From contig NZ_JAAHGO010000007.1 of NCBI RefSeq assembly GCF_010672455.1, positions 358,025-422,024 of the forward strand: a stretch of DNA of 64,000 bases, in the 5' to 3' direction. Each line of letters starts with the position of its first letter. Position 1 is the stretch's first letter. Source of the DNA: Okeania sp. SIO2C9. GTDB taxonomy: Bacteria > Cyanobacteriota > Cyanobacteriia > Cyanobacteriales > Microcoleaceae. The position numbers and the translations under genes were made by a program. A model generated the notes under the pieces. The model was not told the origin of the DNA, ran no database searches, and saw only the letters and a program-made list of their open reading frames with translations. Of the stretch, positions 31,095 to 42,974 are shown one piece after another.

Positions 31095-31384
31095 AATGAA
31101 TAGATTTAATGCCAGTTTTGATGTCGTCAATTATATTTTTTGTCAAAGAGATATCTCTTGAACGTGTCTTTTAATCACACTTATTATTCATAAAATTCTT
31201 TTTTTTAAAGTGGTGTAATGTAATTTCCTGATAATTAGCGACAAAAAAACTTTTTCCTCCTGATATCAAGTCTCATTAATTAGCCATAATAAGAATGTTT
31301 TCTCTGATAAATTTCTCCTTGTTCCCTCTTCCTTATTCCCTAAATTTTTTATTGTGGGTATTCAAACAGATTTAACATTATACT

Positions 31385-32194
<810 letters not shown>

Positions 32195-32199
32195 TAGAA

Positions 32200-32905
<706 letters not shown>

Positions 32906-32909
32906 TTCT

Positions 32910-34685
32910 TTACTCAGAAATTTGCAGTTCATATAAATTCCAAAAACCTCCGGAAAGTTCAGTATATTGAATTCCTTTAATCCGATTTCTTATAGCTTCA
33001 AATTCTAGAGGATTGACCATATATATAAAAGGTAATTCCTCAGCAATAATTTGCTGTGCTTGACCATAAATTTCTTTTCGTTTTTCTTCATCTAGCACTT
33101 GAGAAGCTCTAATATAAAGATCGTCTATTTCTTGTTCCCAATCATTGATTTTCCAACCTTCTATATTGTCTTCTCCAGGTTGAGGTCCTTGATTAAAAGT
33201 GTGTAATCTACCATTAACAGACCAAATATTATAACCACCATGAGGTTCAATACCTCCTCCTCCAAAACCTCCTAGATAACCTTCCCAATCTCTGGATAAA
33301 GATAGTCTTTCTACATAAGTATTAAAACTGAGAAACTGCATATTTACTTTAATACCTATTTTGGCTAAATCTTGATTAATTTGTGTTGCCATTTGTTCTC
33401 TAACTTTCCGACCCGCACTTGATAATAAATTAAATTCTACTCGATTACCTTCACTGTCTAATAATTCACCATTTTGATTATATTTAAAGCCAGCACTCAC
33501 TAAAAGTTCTTTGGCTTTTTCGGGGTTGTAATTGTAAATTTTTAAGCCTTCTTCTGGAGATAGATAAAAAGGACTGGTGACCGGAATTGGTGAATATTGG
33601 GGCGCACCTAATCCACGGTATATATTATTTGTCATTGCTTCCCTATTAATTGCATAGGCGATCGCTTGCCGAAAAGCTTTGTTATTAAACCATCGAGATT
33701 TAAAGGGTTTAACAAATGGTTCACCTTGAGCATTCTTTGCCTCATTCAAATTAAAAGAAATAAAGCTAGAAGCAGATGTCGGACCGCCATTATAAATAGT
33801 ATACTGGCCGCGATTTTCTTCTCGTTTTAACAGAGGATACATTTCTGCTGCTACTTGAATTGTATCTAGTTCTCCAGAACGAAAATTTAATAGTTGGTTA
33901 TCTGTATTTTCGATGACTTGCCAGACAATATTTTCAATATAAGGTAAATTATTTCCTTGCTCATCTTGACGCCAGTAAAATGGATTTTTTTCTAAAATAA
34001 TTCGCTGATTAGGTGTATAACTTTTGAGGCGATACATACCATTACCAACAATTTCTCTTACCGGGGTATCAGTTCCCCATTTTGTGAGATAGTTTAATTC
34101 TCCTTCCGAATTAGTAGTACGAACTGACTCTTTTAAAGCATGAATAGGTAGAGTAGGTAATCCTCCGGCATATCTAATAAAAGGAGCAAAAGGTTCTGGT
34201 GTGGAAAATTCTATACGGCGATTATCTATTTTTTTGACTGTTGGTAAAGCACCACTTTGACCGATTCTGAGAATGTCTTTAAAGCTAGTAGGAATTTTAT
34301 CGCTGAGGTATATTTCATTATAAGAAAAAACTACATCATCAGCAGTTAAAGGTTCTCCATCTGACCACTTCAAGCCTTCTTTTAAAGTAATAATTATTGT
34401 TTGTCCATCATCAGAAACTTTCCAGGATTCAGCTAAAGCTGGCTCCAATTCTCCTGTGATACCATTTTCAATAATTAAACCCTCATATAGATAACCAAAA
34501 ACATTATATGCTGACTGATTTAATGGATAGTTGAAAGTAGAGGCATCACTAGGGGTAGGTACAACAATACGAGATTGATAATTTGATGGTGCTGGTCTAC
34601 AAGCACTGAGGAAAAATATTAAAATAACTATGCATAAAATTGCTAATTTACGGTAGTTATTTTTTTGGGTATTCAAGTTAGTCAT
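32910..34685 (-). CDS. Oligopeptide-type ABC transporter substrate-binding lipoprotein (SBP family 5)
   Basis: The product is 591 residues from the chosen ATG. It has a lipoprotein signal with lipobox LSAC (Cys at about 29), then the family 5 signatures EPALAESWKVSDDGQTIIIT, LKEGLKWSDGEPLTADDVVFS and NNKAFRQAIAYAINREAM. Such proteins deliver peptides, nickel or other solutes to Opp/Dpp permeases. No permease or ATPase genes are adjacent, so it works with a system elsewhere. A start 13 codons upstream is open, but the inner ATG gives a proper lipoprotein signal. Confidence 0.93.
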   Translation of the reverse strand: MTNLNTQKNNYRKLAILCIVILIFFLSACRPAPSNYQSRIVVPTPSDASTFNYPLNQSAYNVFGYLYEGLIIENGITGELEPALAESWKVSDDGQTIIITLKEGLKWSDGEPLTADDVVFSYNEIYLSDKIPTSFKDILRIGQSGALPTVKKIDNRRIEFSTPEPFAPFIRYAGGLPTLPIHALKESVRTTNSEGELNYLTKWGTDTPVREIVGNGMYRLKSYTPNQRIILEKNPFYWRQDEQGNNLPYIENIVWQVIENTDNQLLNFRSGELDTIQVAAEMYPLLKREENRGQYTIYNGGPTSASSFISFNLNEAKNAQGEPFVKPFKSRWFNNKAFRQAIAYAINREAMTNNIYRGLGAPQYSPIPVTSPFYLSPEEGLKIYNYNPEKAKELLVSAGFKYNQNGELLDSEGNRVEFNLLSSAGRKVREQMATQINQDLAKIGIKVNMQFLSFNTYVERLSLSRDWEGYLGGFGGGGIEPHGGYNIWSVNGRLHTFNQGPQPGEDNIEGWKINDWEQEIDDLYIRASQVLDEEKRKEIYGQAQQIIAEELPFIYMVNPLEFEAIRNRIKGIQYTELSGGFWNLYELQISE

Positions 34686-34799
34686 ATTCAGGTAATTGAT
34701 ATATCTGTAACTAGATAATACCAAATTAAACTAAAGATATTTCTGTTGTGAGCCAAGAAATTTATTTCTTGACGGATAACAAGGCTAGAAAATTTGGTG

Positions 34800-34900
34800 A
34801 TGCCCAAAATAATGAAAATTGGATCGTAGTTATTATGAAAAACGATTTCAATATTATTTTTGAATCAAACCTATCAAGAACACCTCCAATGTGTCACTAA
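34800..34900 (+). pseudogene. Relic of the HAD phosphatase gene, 3' end only
   Basis: In one frame the bases read DAQNNENWIVVIMKNDFNII then FESNLSRTPPMCH and a stop. This is nearly the C-terminus of the intact HAD protein at 42975-43967 (AQNRENWIVVSMQNDFNTIF, SRTPPMC). Nothing of the upstream gene remains. It marks the left edge of the sulfatase island. Confidence 0.85.
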
Positions 34901-34943
34901 ATCTTAATCCCTAGAGTAGACAATGCACACCAAAAAGCTATAG

Positions 34944-35957
34944 TTATCTTCTGAAGGTTTTTGAAGGAACCTCACCAAATACCTTATAATAATCCCTTGC
35001 TAATTGTCCTCGATGATAAAAGCCAAATTCCTGAGTAATTTCTCTGAGATTACCCTGTTTATCTTTTTGTTGAAGTTCTTCATGTAGAGCATGAAGACGT
35101 AGATGTTTAAAATATTTTTGGGGTGACATCTGATAATAGTCTTTAAAGATATATTCTAAGGTTCTTTGACTAATTTTTAATTCCTCACATATATCCTGAG
35201 TTGTAATATATGATTTGAGATTACTAAGGTAAAAGTCTTCCGCTTTTTTTAAAATACGACTTCGGTTTATTTGTGGTTTTTTCAGTCTAATTTCTGTTGC
35301 TTCTGCGATCGCAACGATCAGAGTCTGAGCTATTTCTTCTTCTAATTTATGTTTAAGGTAATGGTTAATTAATAAGGAATTAACAGAAGAATAGGTTTGA
35401 GCATTGATTTGAAATAATAATTGATAAAGTTGATAACACAATCGCCGTATATAGTTAATTTTTTGGCGATCGGCTTTGATGACTGGGGGAATACTTTGCT
35501 TATTCAGTTGTTTTTGAAATTCAAATAATTCTAATGTTTCACAGATATTATTGAAAAATTCATCCTGAAAAAAGAGGAAATAATTACCGTGGAATTTCTG
35601 TCGTAAATCAGCTACTTGTTTTTCCGGATAAACAATGGTGATCGTGTTTATATCTGTCTTGTATTTATGGGAGAATAAATTACCGTAATGAAAAGCAGAA
35701 AAAGCAAAAGTAAAGTGATTTAGGCAAACTCCCCTATATAAAAACTGAGAATTTTGCTGGAATAAACCTAATTTTATATTATCAGTGAAAACCTGGGATA
35801 CATAGCACTCAAAACTTCGATCGCCTAAGTGGCATATTTCACCAATAAACGTTTTCTCAAAACTTCTAAGTTCTGATAAATCCAGAAAATGATTATGTCT
35901 AAAAGTTATGTTTTTTTGTTCTAAAAGCAACTCTGATTTTTGTTCAAATTCAAACAT
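34944..35957 (-). CDS. AraC-family transcription regulator
   Basis: The 337-residue protein has a variable sensor region (1-230) and a C-terminal AraC DNA-binding domain: SYITTQDICEELKISQRTLE (first helix-turn-helix), YIFKDYYQMSPQKYFKHLRL, then LREITQEFGFYHRGQLARDY (second) and FGEVPSKTFRR. It is divergent from the first sulfatase gene across a 348-bp gap, the usual layout for a local regulator. A second, clearly related AraC gene sits in the same place before the second sulfatase. Confidence 0.9.
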   Translation of the reverse strand: MFEFEQKSELLLEQKNITFRHNHFLDLSELRSFEKTFIGEICHLGDRSFECYVSQVFTDNIKLGLFQQNSQFLYRGVCLNHFTFAFSAFHYGNLFSHKYKTDINTITIVYPEKQVADLRQKFHGNYFLFFQDEFFNNICETLELFEFQKQLNKQSIPPVIKADRQKINYIRRLCYQLYQLLFQINAQTYSSVNSLLINHYLKHKLEEEIAQTLIVAIAEATEIRLKKPQINRSRILKKAEDFYLSNLKSYITTQDICEELKISQRTLEYIFKDYYQMSPQKYFKHLRLHALHEELQQKDKQGNLREITQEFGFYHRGQLARDYYKVFGEVPSKTFRR

Positions 35958-36305
35958 ATTGTGATATTCAAACTAAGTCAAAAAACTATAGGCTTAAGCC
36001 ACCATTAAGGTTAATTTTTGTTAAGAAAAAAAACTTGCGTTTTTTAGATCGGTTTGAAGAATTGTATCGTTTATATTGTCGTTGTGTCCCAAAGATTCCA
36101 GCTAAAATTTAACTTTTTTAGGACTTACGCCGGACAACCTATTTTCCTCATTGGGATTGAATGAATCAGGGTAATTTGCTTTACTAACTAGGCCGTTATA
36201 GTGGGCTTGATTTTTGCTCAAATCCAAATGATGTACTCATAACTCACCCCAATTCCGCTTTGGAATGTGGTCTGAGTTCTGTTAACCCTTTTTTCAAGTA
36301 AATTA

Positions 36306-38993
36306 ATGTTTTTCAACCATACTTTGACCCGTATTGGGAGGTTAGTTGTGGTGTTTACCATCGCACTCTCTCTCCTGCTAGGTACCGCTGTCCCCCCTGG
36401 CATGGCCCAAGACCTGCCTCTCTCAGAACCCGATTTTCAGGGTCACATTGACAAAATTAACAAAACCTACGTCTACTCAGAGCCAGATCCAGACATTCTC
36501 AGCTCACCTACTGCCCTCCCTACAGATGCACCTAACGTTGTGCTGATAATGTTGGATGATGTGGGTTTTGGTGCCTCGGAAACCTTTGGTGGCCCAGTTC
36601 ATACCCCCACCCTTGAGAAATTGGCAGCAGATGGCTTAAGCTACAACCGCTTCCATACCACGGCCTTGTGTTCTCCTACCCGCGCCGGGTTGCTAACAGG
36701 TCGCAACCATCACTCTGCTGCCACTGGGGCTATTACAGATGTGTCAACTGGGTTCCCCGGTTATACCGGACTCATCCCCCAGAGCACTGCTACTGTTGCC
36801 CAAATTTTGCAAGACCACGGCTATAAAACAGCTTGGTTAGGCAAAAACCACAACTTACCTGCCGAGCAAAGCAGTAACGCAGGTCCATTCACCCGCTGGC
36901 CTAATGACCTTGGCTTTGACTACTTCTATGGCTTCCTCGGTGGCGGTGGGGAGACTGACCAATGGTATCCCGCCCTGTATGAAAACCGCAATCCCATCAA
37001 TCAACCTTCCTACCCTAATGAGGAAGACCTTGACAATAGCTACAACCTCACCCGCGATCTAGCCGATAAGGCCATTAACTGGGTGAGCTATAACCACTCC
37101 TTGTCTCCAGACACTCCTTTCTTTCTCTATTTTGCCCCAGGAGCTACCCATGCTCCCCATCAACCCCCTCCTTCTTATACCCAGAAGTACCAGGCCAGAG
37201 GAGAACACGCCATTGCAGCAGGAGTAGAACACAGAGGAATGTTTACCGAGGGCTGGGACGAGCTACATGATGAAATTTGTACAAATGAGAAAGATATGGG
37301 AATCATCCCTCAAGATGCCGAATGTACGGAGCGACCAGAGGAGATTCCAGCCTGGGATAATAGCGATTTTAATTATCCAAACGATGAATACAGGGATTTA
37401 ATGGCCTTGCAAATGCAAAACTATGCAGGCTTCCTGGAATACACGGACGAACAAGTTGGCCGAGTGCTTGAGGCCATAGATGACTTGGGTGAAAAAGATA
37501 ATACCATAGTTATCTACATTGTTGGTGATAATGGAGCCAGTGCAGAAGGCGGCTTAATGGGTGGCTGTAATATGAGCGCCACCTATGCTGGCCTTGACTT
37601 TACCAAGGAAGAGAACCTCAAGTGCCAAGAAGAATTGGGCTGGGGAAATCCTGGAACGACTCCTCACTATGCCGTGGGTTGGGCTTGGGCTCTGGATGCT
37701 CCCTTCCGCTGGACTAAACAAATTGCTTCTTACTTTGGCGGCACTCGCAATCCGATGGTGGTTTCTTGGCCAGGTCACATTAATGTCGAGGAAGATCGCA
37801 CAGCAAATCTACGAGATCAGTTTCTCCATGTTATTGATGTTACCCCAACAATTTTGGATTTGGTTGGCATCGAGCCTCCTGAGTATGTCAATGGCATTGA
37901 GCAAAAGCCAATGGAAGGCGCTAGCTTTGTCAACACCTTCGGATCTGATGGAGCAAACGCAATCCCACTTCGGGATACTCAGTATTTCGAGATGTTTGCC
38001 AATCGCGGGATTTACCATGATGGTTGGATGGCGTCGTCGTTCCATGGACAGCTACCCTGGGATATTTTTGCAAAGAGTACCCTGAAAGATAATCCAGAGC
38101 TAGAGGATGAGTGGGAACTGTTCGATCTGGAGAAAGACTTTGCCCAGAATACTAATTTAGCAACGCAGTATCCAGACAAATTAGAGGAAATGAAGGCTCT
38201 GTTCGATCGCGAAGCTGAAAAATACAATGTCTATCCCATTGACGATCGCTTTGGCGGACGGGCAAATCTCCCACGGCCTACTGTTTGGGAAGATCGTACC
38301 AAATTTGAGTTTTATCCTGGGGCAGTCTTTCTGCCTGGAGATGTTGCTCCCAACATTGCCGCTGACGACAACTTAGGCTATATCATTACTGCAAACCTGA
38401 ATATTACTGATAAGGAGAATGTTCAAGGGGTTATCTTAGCCAGTGGAGGAGGAGATACTGGAGGCTATAGCCTCTATGTCAACGAAGACAATTATCCAGT
38501 CTTCGAGTACAAGTATCTCAATAGGACACGAAAAGCTATAGTTTCCGACGAAAGATTAAAGGATGGTCTGAATCAGGTTTCATTTTCCTTTAACTTTGAC
38601 CCGGAGGAATTTAAGGAATCCAAAGACTTCAAGCGTATTGGTAGTGGTTATCTCTGTGTCAATGGTCAAAAGTTCGATTCCGATGAGAGTTGGGAAATCC
38701 TTAACGGTAACTTTAATATGGATAGCCAAGATGTGGGAATGGATCTGCGGGCTCCGGTGAGCAAGAACTATGAACCACCCTTTGAGTTTACAGACGGTGA
38801 GATTAAGAAGGTGACCATTGATATCGCTCCATCTGAAGAGGAACTCGCATCTGCTCAAAGCTGTGTATTGGATATCGCTCTAAATGAGGAGGAACTTACG
38901 TCTTCAGAAAAACCAGCATCTGGGGATAATCTGATTCCTGAAGAGTTAACCGAGCGCATTATTGAGGAGATACTTGAAAGGCTGGAAAAATAA
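36306..38993 (+). CDS. Exported arylsulfatase, cysteine type (CSPTR)
   Basis: The 895-residue protein has a signal peptide (1-35, cut near GMAQD) and a type I sulfatase domain. DAPNVVLIMLDDVGFG (75-90) supplies the metal-binding aspartates, and C122 in LCSPTRAGLLTGR is the residue that an FGE converts to formylglycine. The order and C-terminal extension are those of large arylsulfatases (AtsA-like, 700-900 residues). Calcium-site DNGAS is at about 408. It should act in the periplasm or outside on sulfate esters. Its own HAD and FGE genes exist only as relics downstream (39285-39640), so it presumably relies on the FGE at 44149. Local GC is higher than in flanking genes. Confidence 0.94.
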   Translation: MFFNHTLTRIGRLVVVFTIALSLLLGTAVPPGMAQDLPLSEPDFQGHIDKINKTYVYSEPDPDILSSPTALPTDAPNVVLIMLDDVGFGASETFGGPVHTPTLEKLAADGLSYNRFHTTALCSPTRAGLLTGRNHHSAATGAITDVSTGFPGYTGLIPQSTATVAQILQDHGYKTAWLGKNHNLPAEQSSNAGPFTRWPNDLGFDYFYGFLGGGGETDQWYPALYENRNPINQPSYPNEEDLDNSYNLTRDLADKAINWVSYNHSLSPDTPFFLYFAPGATHAPHQPPPSYTQKYQARGEHAIAAGVEHRGMFTEGWDELHDEICTNEKDMGIIPQDAECTERPEEIPAWDNSDFNYPNDEYRDLMALQMQNYAGFLEYTDEQVGRVLEAIDDLGEKDNTIVIYIVGDNGASAEGGLMGGCNMSATYAGLDFTKEENLKCQEELGWGNPGTTPHYAVGWAWALDAPFRWTKQIASYFGGTRNPMVVSWPGHINVEEDRTANLRDQFLHVIDVTPTILDLVGIEPPEYVNGIEQKPMEGASFVNTFGSDGANAIPLRDTQYFEMFANRGIYHDGWMASSFHGQLPWDIFAKSTLKDNPELEDEWELFDLEKDFAQNTNLATQYPDKLEEMKALFDREAEKYNVYPIDDRFGGRANLPRPTVWEDRTKFEFYPGAVFLPGDVAPNIAADDNLGYIITANLNITDKENVQGVILASGGGDTGGYSLYVNEDNYPVFEYKYLNRTRKAIVSDERLKDGLNQVSFSFNFDPEEFKESKDFKRIGSGYLCVNGQKFDSDESWEILNGNFNMDSQDVGMDLRAPVSKNYEPPFEFTDGEIKKVTIDIAPSEEELASAQSCVLDIALNEEELTSSEKPASGDNLIPEELTERIIEEILERLEK

Positions 38994-39129
38994 TACTAGG
39001 ACTTGATGGTGCAAATCTAAGATAGAATGAACCACATCGTTGATTCTATATTGCACGCTAACTTTCCTTTTTCCCCTTTAGGCAAAGCTGTGGGGTGTCG
39101 ATATCTTGACACTCCATAGCCTATACTAA

Positions 39130-39258
39130 TATCATGTCCGGTTGAATAGTTACACTTTAGAGGAGGTAAGGCAGCGGGAGCAGGAGGCAGGAGGCAGAAG
39201 GAAAGAAAAGGTTAGAAGGGAAAAGGTTTTTTTATCACGCTATTATCCGGACATGATA
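39130..39258. mobile_element. TNA-type MITE after the first sulfatase, 129 bp
   Basis: The ends are TATCATGTCCGGTTGAATAG and TTATCCGGACATGATA, with TAA on both sides (39127-39129 and 39259-39261). The inside has purine-rich heptamers (AGGAGGC). Confidence 0.92.
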
Positions 39259-39284
39259 TAAGACGATATTGATTAGCGACCGCG

Positions 39285-39495
39285 ACGTTCCTACAGTGTA
39301 CGCAAAAGTATAATTTGGGAGGTTCTTTTCCAAGATGATTGCAATCGGGAATATGAATACAATAATGTCCCTTCTCTAAATGAATCTCTCGACGAAGCTC
39401 AAAATCGTGACAATTGGATCGTAGTCAGTATGAAAGACGACTCCAATACTATTTTTGAGTCAGAACTATCAAGAACACCTCCAGTCTGTAACTAA
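39285..39495 (+). pseudogene. Second HAD phosphatase relic: leader region joined to the 3' end
   Basis: Bases 39285-39325 (CTACAGTGTACGCAAAAGTA, then GGGAGGTTCTTTT) match the leader before the intact HAD gene (42845-42890). They jump directly to the C-terminal coding part: DCNREYEYNNVPSLNESL, AQNRDNWIVVSMKDDSNTIF, SELSRTPPVCN and a stop. So almost the whole HAD gene was deleted internally, keeping both ends. Confidence 0.85.
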
Positions 39496-39576
39496 ACTTT
39501 AATCAGTAGGGTGGGCATTGCTTACCTGATATCAAATTAAATTAAGACCTTATATGATCAAATTCTCAAGCATTTT

Positions 39577-39640
39577 ATGAAAACTTTTTGCTTAAAATCA
39601 CTTATTATCTCTTTCCTAACTTATGAATTATCTGAAGTTA
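39577..39640 (+). pseudogene. Relic of the FGE gene, signal-peptide end only
   Basis: The start MKTFCLKSLIISFLT copies the first residues of the intact FGE (MKTFWLKSLILCFLT) and follows the same CATTTT leader before the ATG. After about 15 codons the match ends. It sits right after the HAD relic, in the same gene order as the complete unit. Confidence 0.8.
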
Positions 39641-39709
39641 TCGCTTCATTACAAAATTTAGCTAGAGTAACACAACGGACCACTATCATATCCCCTGATT
39701 TTTCACTCT

Positions 39710-40591
39710 CTATGCTTTCTTTCGCAACGTCTCTGAAGGCAACTCTCCAAACATGGCTTTGTAATCTCTAGCAAAATGACCTGCACTCCAGAACCAAAAT
39801 TGACCTGCAAGCATAGTTATAGTAGAGTTCTCCGGATCGCTTGCCTTCAGGCGTTGTCGTAATGCATTGAGTCTTCGCACCTTGAGATAACGCATCGGAC
39901 TCATGCCAAATAACTCCTTAAAACCACGGGATAAGGGGGAACTGCTAGACTCTAAATTTTGAGCTAGCTGTTTTAAGGTCAGAGGTTCTTCAAAGCTAGA
40001 TAACATTTCTTGCTCTGCTTGGGCAATCAACTTAGCTTGTCGGGAAGGTTTGAGGGAACTTTTGGAATTCCACTTGATGGGAATCTTACTAATTAACAAA
40101 GGCAGGAAATCATTAGTAATAAGATCCACAACATGATCTTGTTGTAACCAACTTGGTTTATGTTCTGCTAACCAAAATATTTCCTTCAAGTAATCTTTAA
40201 TTTCTTTCATCCCAGTTGGTAACAAATTCACATAATTTTTACTCAGGAAACAATCATCCAGATCGTGGCGTTGTAGTTGGTTTGCATAAGCATGAAAAGT
40301 TTCCACAGGGATTAAAATATTTGCGATCGTTCCACCTTGAGGCATGAGGAAGTCTACTTCATCTCCATTGAAACCAAAAATAGTCCTTTGAGGATCGATA
40401 GGGCGACGGTGGGAGTAAAATTCTCCTTCATTCTCAAACCAGACCATCGTAAAATCTCGGTATTTCTTCAAGTCTTCACCCCAAGTTTGAATCCCTTGAT
40501 TCGCCTGATTGTATATGAAATGTAACTCACCAATCCGGATCGACAAAAACTTACTCTGGAGAGGACCAGTAGTGAGTTGTATCATCTGCAT
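39710..40591 (-). CDS. AraC-family transcription regulator, second of the sulfatase island
   Basis: The 293-residue protein has an N-terminal sensor part and a C-terminal AraC domain: EEPLTLKQLAQNLESSSSPL, SRGFKELFGMSPMRYLKVRR, then ITMLAGQFWFWSAGHFARDY and FGELPSETLRKKA. It is divergent from the second sulfatase gene (417-bp gap) and is the likely regulator of that unit. Two AraC proteins with different sensor parts suggest the two sulfatases answer to different signals. Confidence 0.9.
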   Translation of the reverse strand: MQMIQLTTGPLQSKFLSIRIGELHFIYNQANQGIQTWGEDLKKYRDFTMVWFENEGEFYSHRRPIDPQRTIFGFNGDEVDFLMPQGGTIANILIPVETFHAYANQLQRHDLDDCFLSKNYVNLLPTGMKEIKDYLKEIFWLAEHKPSWLQQDHVVDLITNDFLPLLISKIPIKWNSKSSLKPSRQAKLIAQAEQEMLSSFEEPLTLKQLAQNLESSSSPLSRGFKELFGMSPMRYLKVRRLNALRQRLKASDPENSTITMLAGQFWFWSAGHFARDYKAMFGELPSETLRKKA

Positions 40592-40632
40592 TCCACGATA
40601 GCCACAAAACTCAGTTGAATCGTGTTTGAGTC

Positions 40633-40731
40633 TTAATCTGGATTACGAAGAGGCCATCGTCCTTTCTTATTGGCAATGGCGATCGCCTCTTTATTTTGAA
40701 TGAACTCAGCAAACTGTGGTAAGTTACTCAT
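40633..40731 (-). CDS. Possible 32-residue peptide upstream of the AraC gene
   Basis: A short frame MSNLPQFAEFIQNKEAIAIA... ends ...KKGRWPLRNPD. It lies directly upstream of the AraC gene on the same strand and contains a HIP1 site. I recognise no family. It could be a remnant or a leader peptide; coding status is doubtful. Confidence 0.25.
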   Translation of the reverse strand: MSNLPQFAEFIQNKEAIAIANKKGRWPLRNPD

Positions 40732-41008
40732 TTTTTATCAAGTCAATTAATAGGTTTGTATAATCGACTGATTAGCAATAATCATTAAAAATTTCATATC
40801 ATAATATGATAATTATTGCCTTTATATTAAGAATTATTTTGATTATAAGAAAAATATTAAATCTTCCTCAAGCTATTTGACAAAGATAACTTTAGCTAGA
40901 ATAATGACTAACTAAAGAACTTGAAGAAAAAGTTTTCAGTAAATTTGAATTTTCTCTTTCTGATTCTTTGTAACAAAATCTTAACATAAAAAAAGTAGAT
41001 TTTGCCTC

Positions 41009-42772
41009 ATGCGAAAAGCTATGAAAACAGGGATTGCTATCGCAATTTCCCTAGTGTTTGCAATGTCGGGAATCCTGCCTTGGTTTCCTACATCTGCTGC
41101 ATTAGCCCAAACAAATGAGCCTCCTAACATTTTAGTGATTATGGGAGATGATATTGGTTGGACAAATGTCAGCGCCTACGAAAAAGGCATTGTTGGTTAC
41201 GACACCCCTAATATCGATCGTATTGCCAACGAAGGTGTGCTGTTCACTGACTACTACGGCGAGCAGAGTTGTACCGCCGGTCGATCAACATTTATCACTG
41301 GACAAAGCGGCCTGCGTACTGGTCTACTGAAAGTGGGCTTCCCTGGTGCGCCGTTCGGCATCCAAGACAATGATCCCACCTTGGCGGAGATGCTCAAACC
41401 CTTGGGCTACACGACTGGCCAGTTTGGTAAAAACCACTTGGGCGATCGAAACCAGTTTCTACCGACGGTTCACGGCTTTGATGAATTTTTTGGCAACCTC
41501 TACCACTTGAATGCGGAAGAAGAACCGGAGAATGAGGACTACCCTGAAGACCCAGAATTTTACAACAAATTTGGACCTCGTGGCGTGCTTGATTGCATAG
41601 CATCGGATGAGGAGTATGAAGAGCCAATTTACCAGGAAGATGGAACGCCGATTCCTGATCAAGAGCTCAGGGAGATATCTCTCCAACGCTTCGGTGAATT
41701 GGGCTATCAGTTCTGTAAAGATACAGGGCCCCTGACTATTCAACGAATGAAGAACGTAGATCGCGAATTCCTTAATCGCACCAAAACATTCATTACTAAT
41801 GCTGTTGAGAACGACCAGCCTTTCTTTACCTGGTTCAACTCAACCCGTATGCACTTCTACACCCACATCAACAAGAAAGTGGATGGTCTTAGCGGTCAGG
41901 GTTTCTACGGCGATGCTATGTTGGAGCACGACGGCCATGTGGGCGAGTTGCTGAAGTTGCTAGACCCGCCTAGTGAAGACAACCCAAATGGATTGGGCAT
42001 TGCTGACAATACGATTGTGATTTATACCACAGACAACGGCCCCCATTACAACGAATGGCCAGATGGTGCTCTGAGTCCGTTCCGTGGTGAGAAGAACACC
42101 AACTGGGAAGGCGGCTACCGGGTTCCAGGTTTAGTGCGCTGGCCTGGTCGTATTCCGGCAGGCGTTGTCTCCCATGAAATTTTCTCCCACCTGGATTGGG
42201 TGCCAACACTGATGGCAGCAGCTGGCGTGCCAGACATAAAAGAAGAACTGAAGCTGCCATGTACCGTGCTTCCAAATATCGGGAAGCCCAATCTCTGCAA
42301 TACCTATCTGGATGGGTATAACCAACTGGCCTATCTGGAAAATGCGGACCAAACCGATGCCGAGGGGGCGCGTCCGGGCTTCATGTACTTTAATGATGAG
42401 GGTCAATTGCCAGGGGTTCGGGTTGGTGACTGGAAAGTCGTCTATCTGGAGCAACGAGCCCACTATTTCGATGTTTGGCGGGAAGAGTTTGTACCCCTGC
42501 GAATTCCCAAGCTGTTTAACCTGCGTCGGGATCCCTACGAGCGAGCAGATACAGATTCAAACAACTATAACCAATGGTGGATTCGCCGTAGCTACTTACT
42601 GATACCTGCGGGCACACTGGTGAAGGAGTACCTAGATACTTTTTACAAGTATCCCCCCAGTCAGCCTCCTTTCCAGGCTAATCCTAACATAATTGTTGAT
42701 GATATCATCGATTCAATCTCTAATCAGGAAGGAGCAGTCGGTACTAACTTATATCAGGGTGCTATTGATTAG
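41009..42772 (+). CDS. Exported arylsulfatase, variant CTAGR motif
   Basis: The 587-residue protein has a signal peptide (1-34, cut near ALAQT) and a type I sulfatase domain. PPNILVIMGDDIGWTN supplies metal ligands; the modification site reads C88-T-A-G-R92 (EQSCTAGRSTFITGQSGLRT), with Ala where most Cys-type sulfatases have Pro. IYTTDNGPHYNEWPDG (about 340) completes the metal site. It is only about 51 percent identical or less to the first sulfatase by eye and belongs to another subfamily. It heads the only complete unit: sulfatase, HAD phosphatase, FGE. Higher GC than the surroundings suggests lateral origin. Confidence 0.94.
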   Translation: MRKAMKTGIAIAISLVFAMSGILPWFPTSAALAQTNEPPNILVIMGDDIGWTNVSAYEKGIVGYDTPNIDRIANEGVLFTDYYGEQSCTAGRSTFITGQSGLRTGLLKVGFPGAPFGIQDNDPTLAEMLKPLGYTTGQFGKNHLGDRNQFLPTVHGFDEFFGNLYHLNAEEEPENEDYPEDPEFYNKFGPRGVLDCIASDEEYEEPIYQEDGTPIPDQELREISLQRFGELGYQFCKDTGPLTIQRMKNVDREFLNRTKTFITNAVENDQPFFTWFNSTRMHFYTHINKKVDGLSGQGFYGDAMLEHDGHVGELLKLLDPPSEDNPNGLGIADNTIVIYTTDNGPHYNEWPDGALSPFRGEKNTNWEGGYRVPGLVRWPGRIPAGVVSHEIFSHLDWVPTLMAAAGVPDIKEELKLPCTVLPNIGKPNLCNTYLDGYNQLAYLENADQTDAEGARPGFMYFNDEGQLPGVRVGDWKVVYLEQRAHYFDVWREEFVPLRIPKLFNLRRDPYERADTDSNNYNQWWIRRSYLLIPAGTLVKEYLDTFYKYPPSQPPFQANPNIIVDDIIDSISNQEGAVGTNLYQGAID

Positions 42773-42974
42773 TCCGTGGGGACTTTGCCCATCAGTGATT
42801 TTCCAGGCAATTAAAATTGACTGCGATATTAATTCCATGACTACACTACGGTGTACACACAAGTAGAATTTAGGAGGATCTTTTAAAGACTTTTGTTGAA
42901 GATAGATCCTCCTATTTCTGTTAACAACAATTTGACCTATTTTATTTCTTGATTTAAAGGTGCGTAAATCAATC

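Noticed and set aside
39577..39771. Separate 64-codon gene
   Set aside because: The first 15 codons copy the FGE signal peptide and the rest matches nothing; it is a relic that runs into the AraC 3' end on the other strand.
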